Below the pieces are notes generated by a model. It saw only the letters and a program-made list of their open reading frames with translations. It was not told the origin of the DNA and searched no databases. From an uncultured bacterium (lineage in GTDB: Bacteria > Actinomycetota > Coriobacteriia > Coriobacteriales > Coriobacteriaceae), in NCBI GenBank assembly GCA_905216075.1, contig CAJMSO010000132.1:1-5602 (forward strand): 5,602 bases of DNA. Direction: 5' to 3'. Within the stretch, counting starts at the first letter, position 1. Every line of letters begins with the position of its first letter. Shown in pieces: positions 5,054-5,602 of this stretch. A program made the position numbers and the translations under genes.

Positions 5054-5602
5054 TGGCGCAGAGCTTCGATTCCCTTACCGCCGCCCAGATCGCCGCGGGC
5101 GTTGCCGCCGGCGACTTTACCGCTACCGAGGTGGCCCAGGCCTCCCTTGCCGCCATCGAGGCGCGCGAGGGCGGCGTTCAGGCGTTCCTGCAAGTTTCGC
5201 CCGAGCTTGCGCTCGAGGCCGCTGCGCACGTGGATGCCGACCGTGCCGCAGGCAAGCCGCTGCCCCCGCTCGCGGGCGTGCCGCTGGCCATCAAGGACAA
5301 CATGAACCTTGTGGGCACGCGCACCACCTGCGCCTCCCGCATGCTCGGGGACTACCAGAGCGTCTACACCGCCACCTGCGTCCAGCGCATGCTCGATGCC
5401 GGCTGCCTGCCCATGGGCAAGGCCAACATGGACGAGTTTGCCTTTGGCAGCTCCACCGAGAGCTCGGCGTTCCACCGCACCAACAACCCCTGGGATACCG
5501 AGCGCGTGCCCGGCGGCTCCTCGGGCGGCTCCGCTGCCGCCGTCGCCGCGGGCGAAGTCGCGCTCTCGCTGGGCTCGGATACCGGCGGTTCCATTCGCCA
5601 GC
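5053..5602 (+). CDS. gatA: Aspartyl/glutamyl-tRNA amidotransferase subunit A, N-terminal part (3' end outside window)
   Basis: GatA is the glutaminase of GatCAB: it releases ammonia from glutamine, which is channelled to GatB. The first 183 codons are present; full-length GatA is normally near 485 residues. The amidase-signature catalytic triad is complete: Lys81 in GVPLAIKDN, cis-Ser156 in GGSSGGS and nucleophile Ser180 in GSDTGGSIRQ. The spacing (24 residues between the serines) matches the family. GKANMDEFAFGSS is the conserved block between them. The ATG overlaps the gatC stop by one base, and a purine-rich AGGGGGAG stretch lies just upstream inside gatC. gatB would be expected to follow beyond the window. 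Confidence 0.96.
   Translation, partial: MAQSFDSLTAAQIAAGVAAGDFTATEVAQASLAAIEAREGGVQAFLQVSPELALEAAAHVDADRAAGKPLPPLAGVPLAIKDNMNLVGTRTTCASRMLGDYQSVYTATCVQRMLDAGCLPMGKANMDEFAFGSSTESSAFHRTNNPWDTERVPGGSSGGSAAAVAAGEVALSLGSDTGGSIRQ

Noticed and set aside
1..5602. CRISPR array, tRNA or transposase
   Set aside because: No regularly spaced direct repeats, no cloverleaf-like sequence and no transposase motifs were seen on either strand.

Overview
The window looks like part of a high-GC Gram-positive chromosome. A Coriobacteriia genome (Collinsella or a relative) fits best. This rests on G+C-rich codon use, LPXTG-type pilins with Cna-B domains, a class C sortase, and gatC-gatA next door. The genus is an inference; no rRNA or other marker is present.

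Layout, all on the + strand: (1) 1-855, the 3' end of a large surface protein or minor pilin with a D2-like segment, a Cna-B domain and a variant MPSTG sorting signal. (2) 964-2757, a complete 597-aa major pilin subunit with signal peptide, N-terminal domain, D2 isopeptide domain, Cna-B domain and LPLTG anchor. It ends at a very strong intrinsic terminator (2858-2896). (3) 2897-3477, mostly intergenic, with several inverted repeats and one 50-codon gene (3063-3215) for a small one-helix membrane protein that has its own hairpin terminator. (4) 3478-4416, a class C (pilin-polymerising) sortase, apparently transcribed separately from the pilins. (5) 4417-4741, intergenic, holding a roughly 110-bp compound palindromic element and short TTTCGCTGC repeats. 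(6) 4742-5602, gatC and the first 183 codons of gatA, housekeeping genes of the tRNA-dependent amidotransferase, probably outside the pilus locus.

Together, genes 1, 2 and 4 would build a covalent sortase-assembled pilus. The pilins are exported by Sec. The sortase cleaves the LPLTG motif and joins it to a lysine of the next subunit. The MPSTG protein would be the tip, basal or accessory subunit. Intramolecular Lys-Asn/Asp isopeptide bonds would stiffen each domain.

Points most worth a second look: the middle of the major pilin gene is much more AT-rich than its ends and neighbours (mosaic or diversifying gene); the compound palindrome between sortase and gatC; the uncharacterised 50-aa membrane protein between pilin and sortase; the apparent absence of a canonical lid motif in the sortase; and palindromes placed like operators before the small gene and the sortase. 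I found no clearly new multi-gene system, CRISPR array, transposase or RNA gene.
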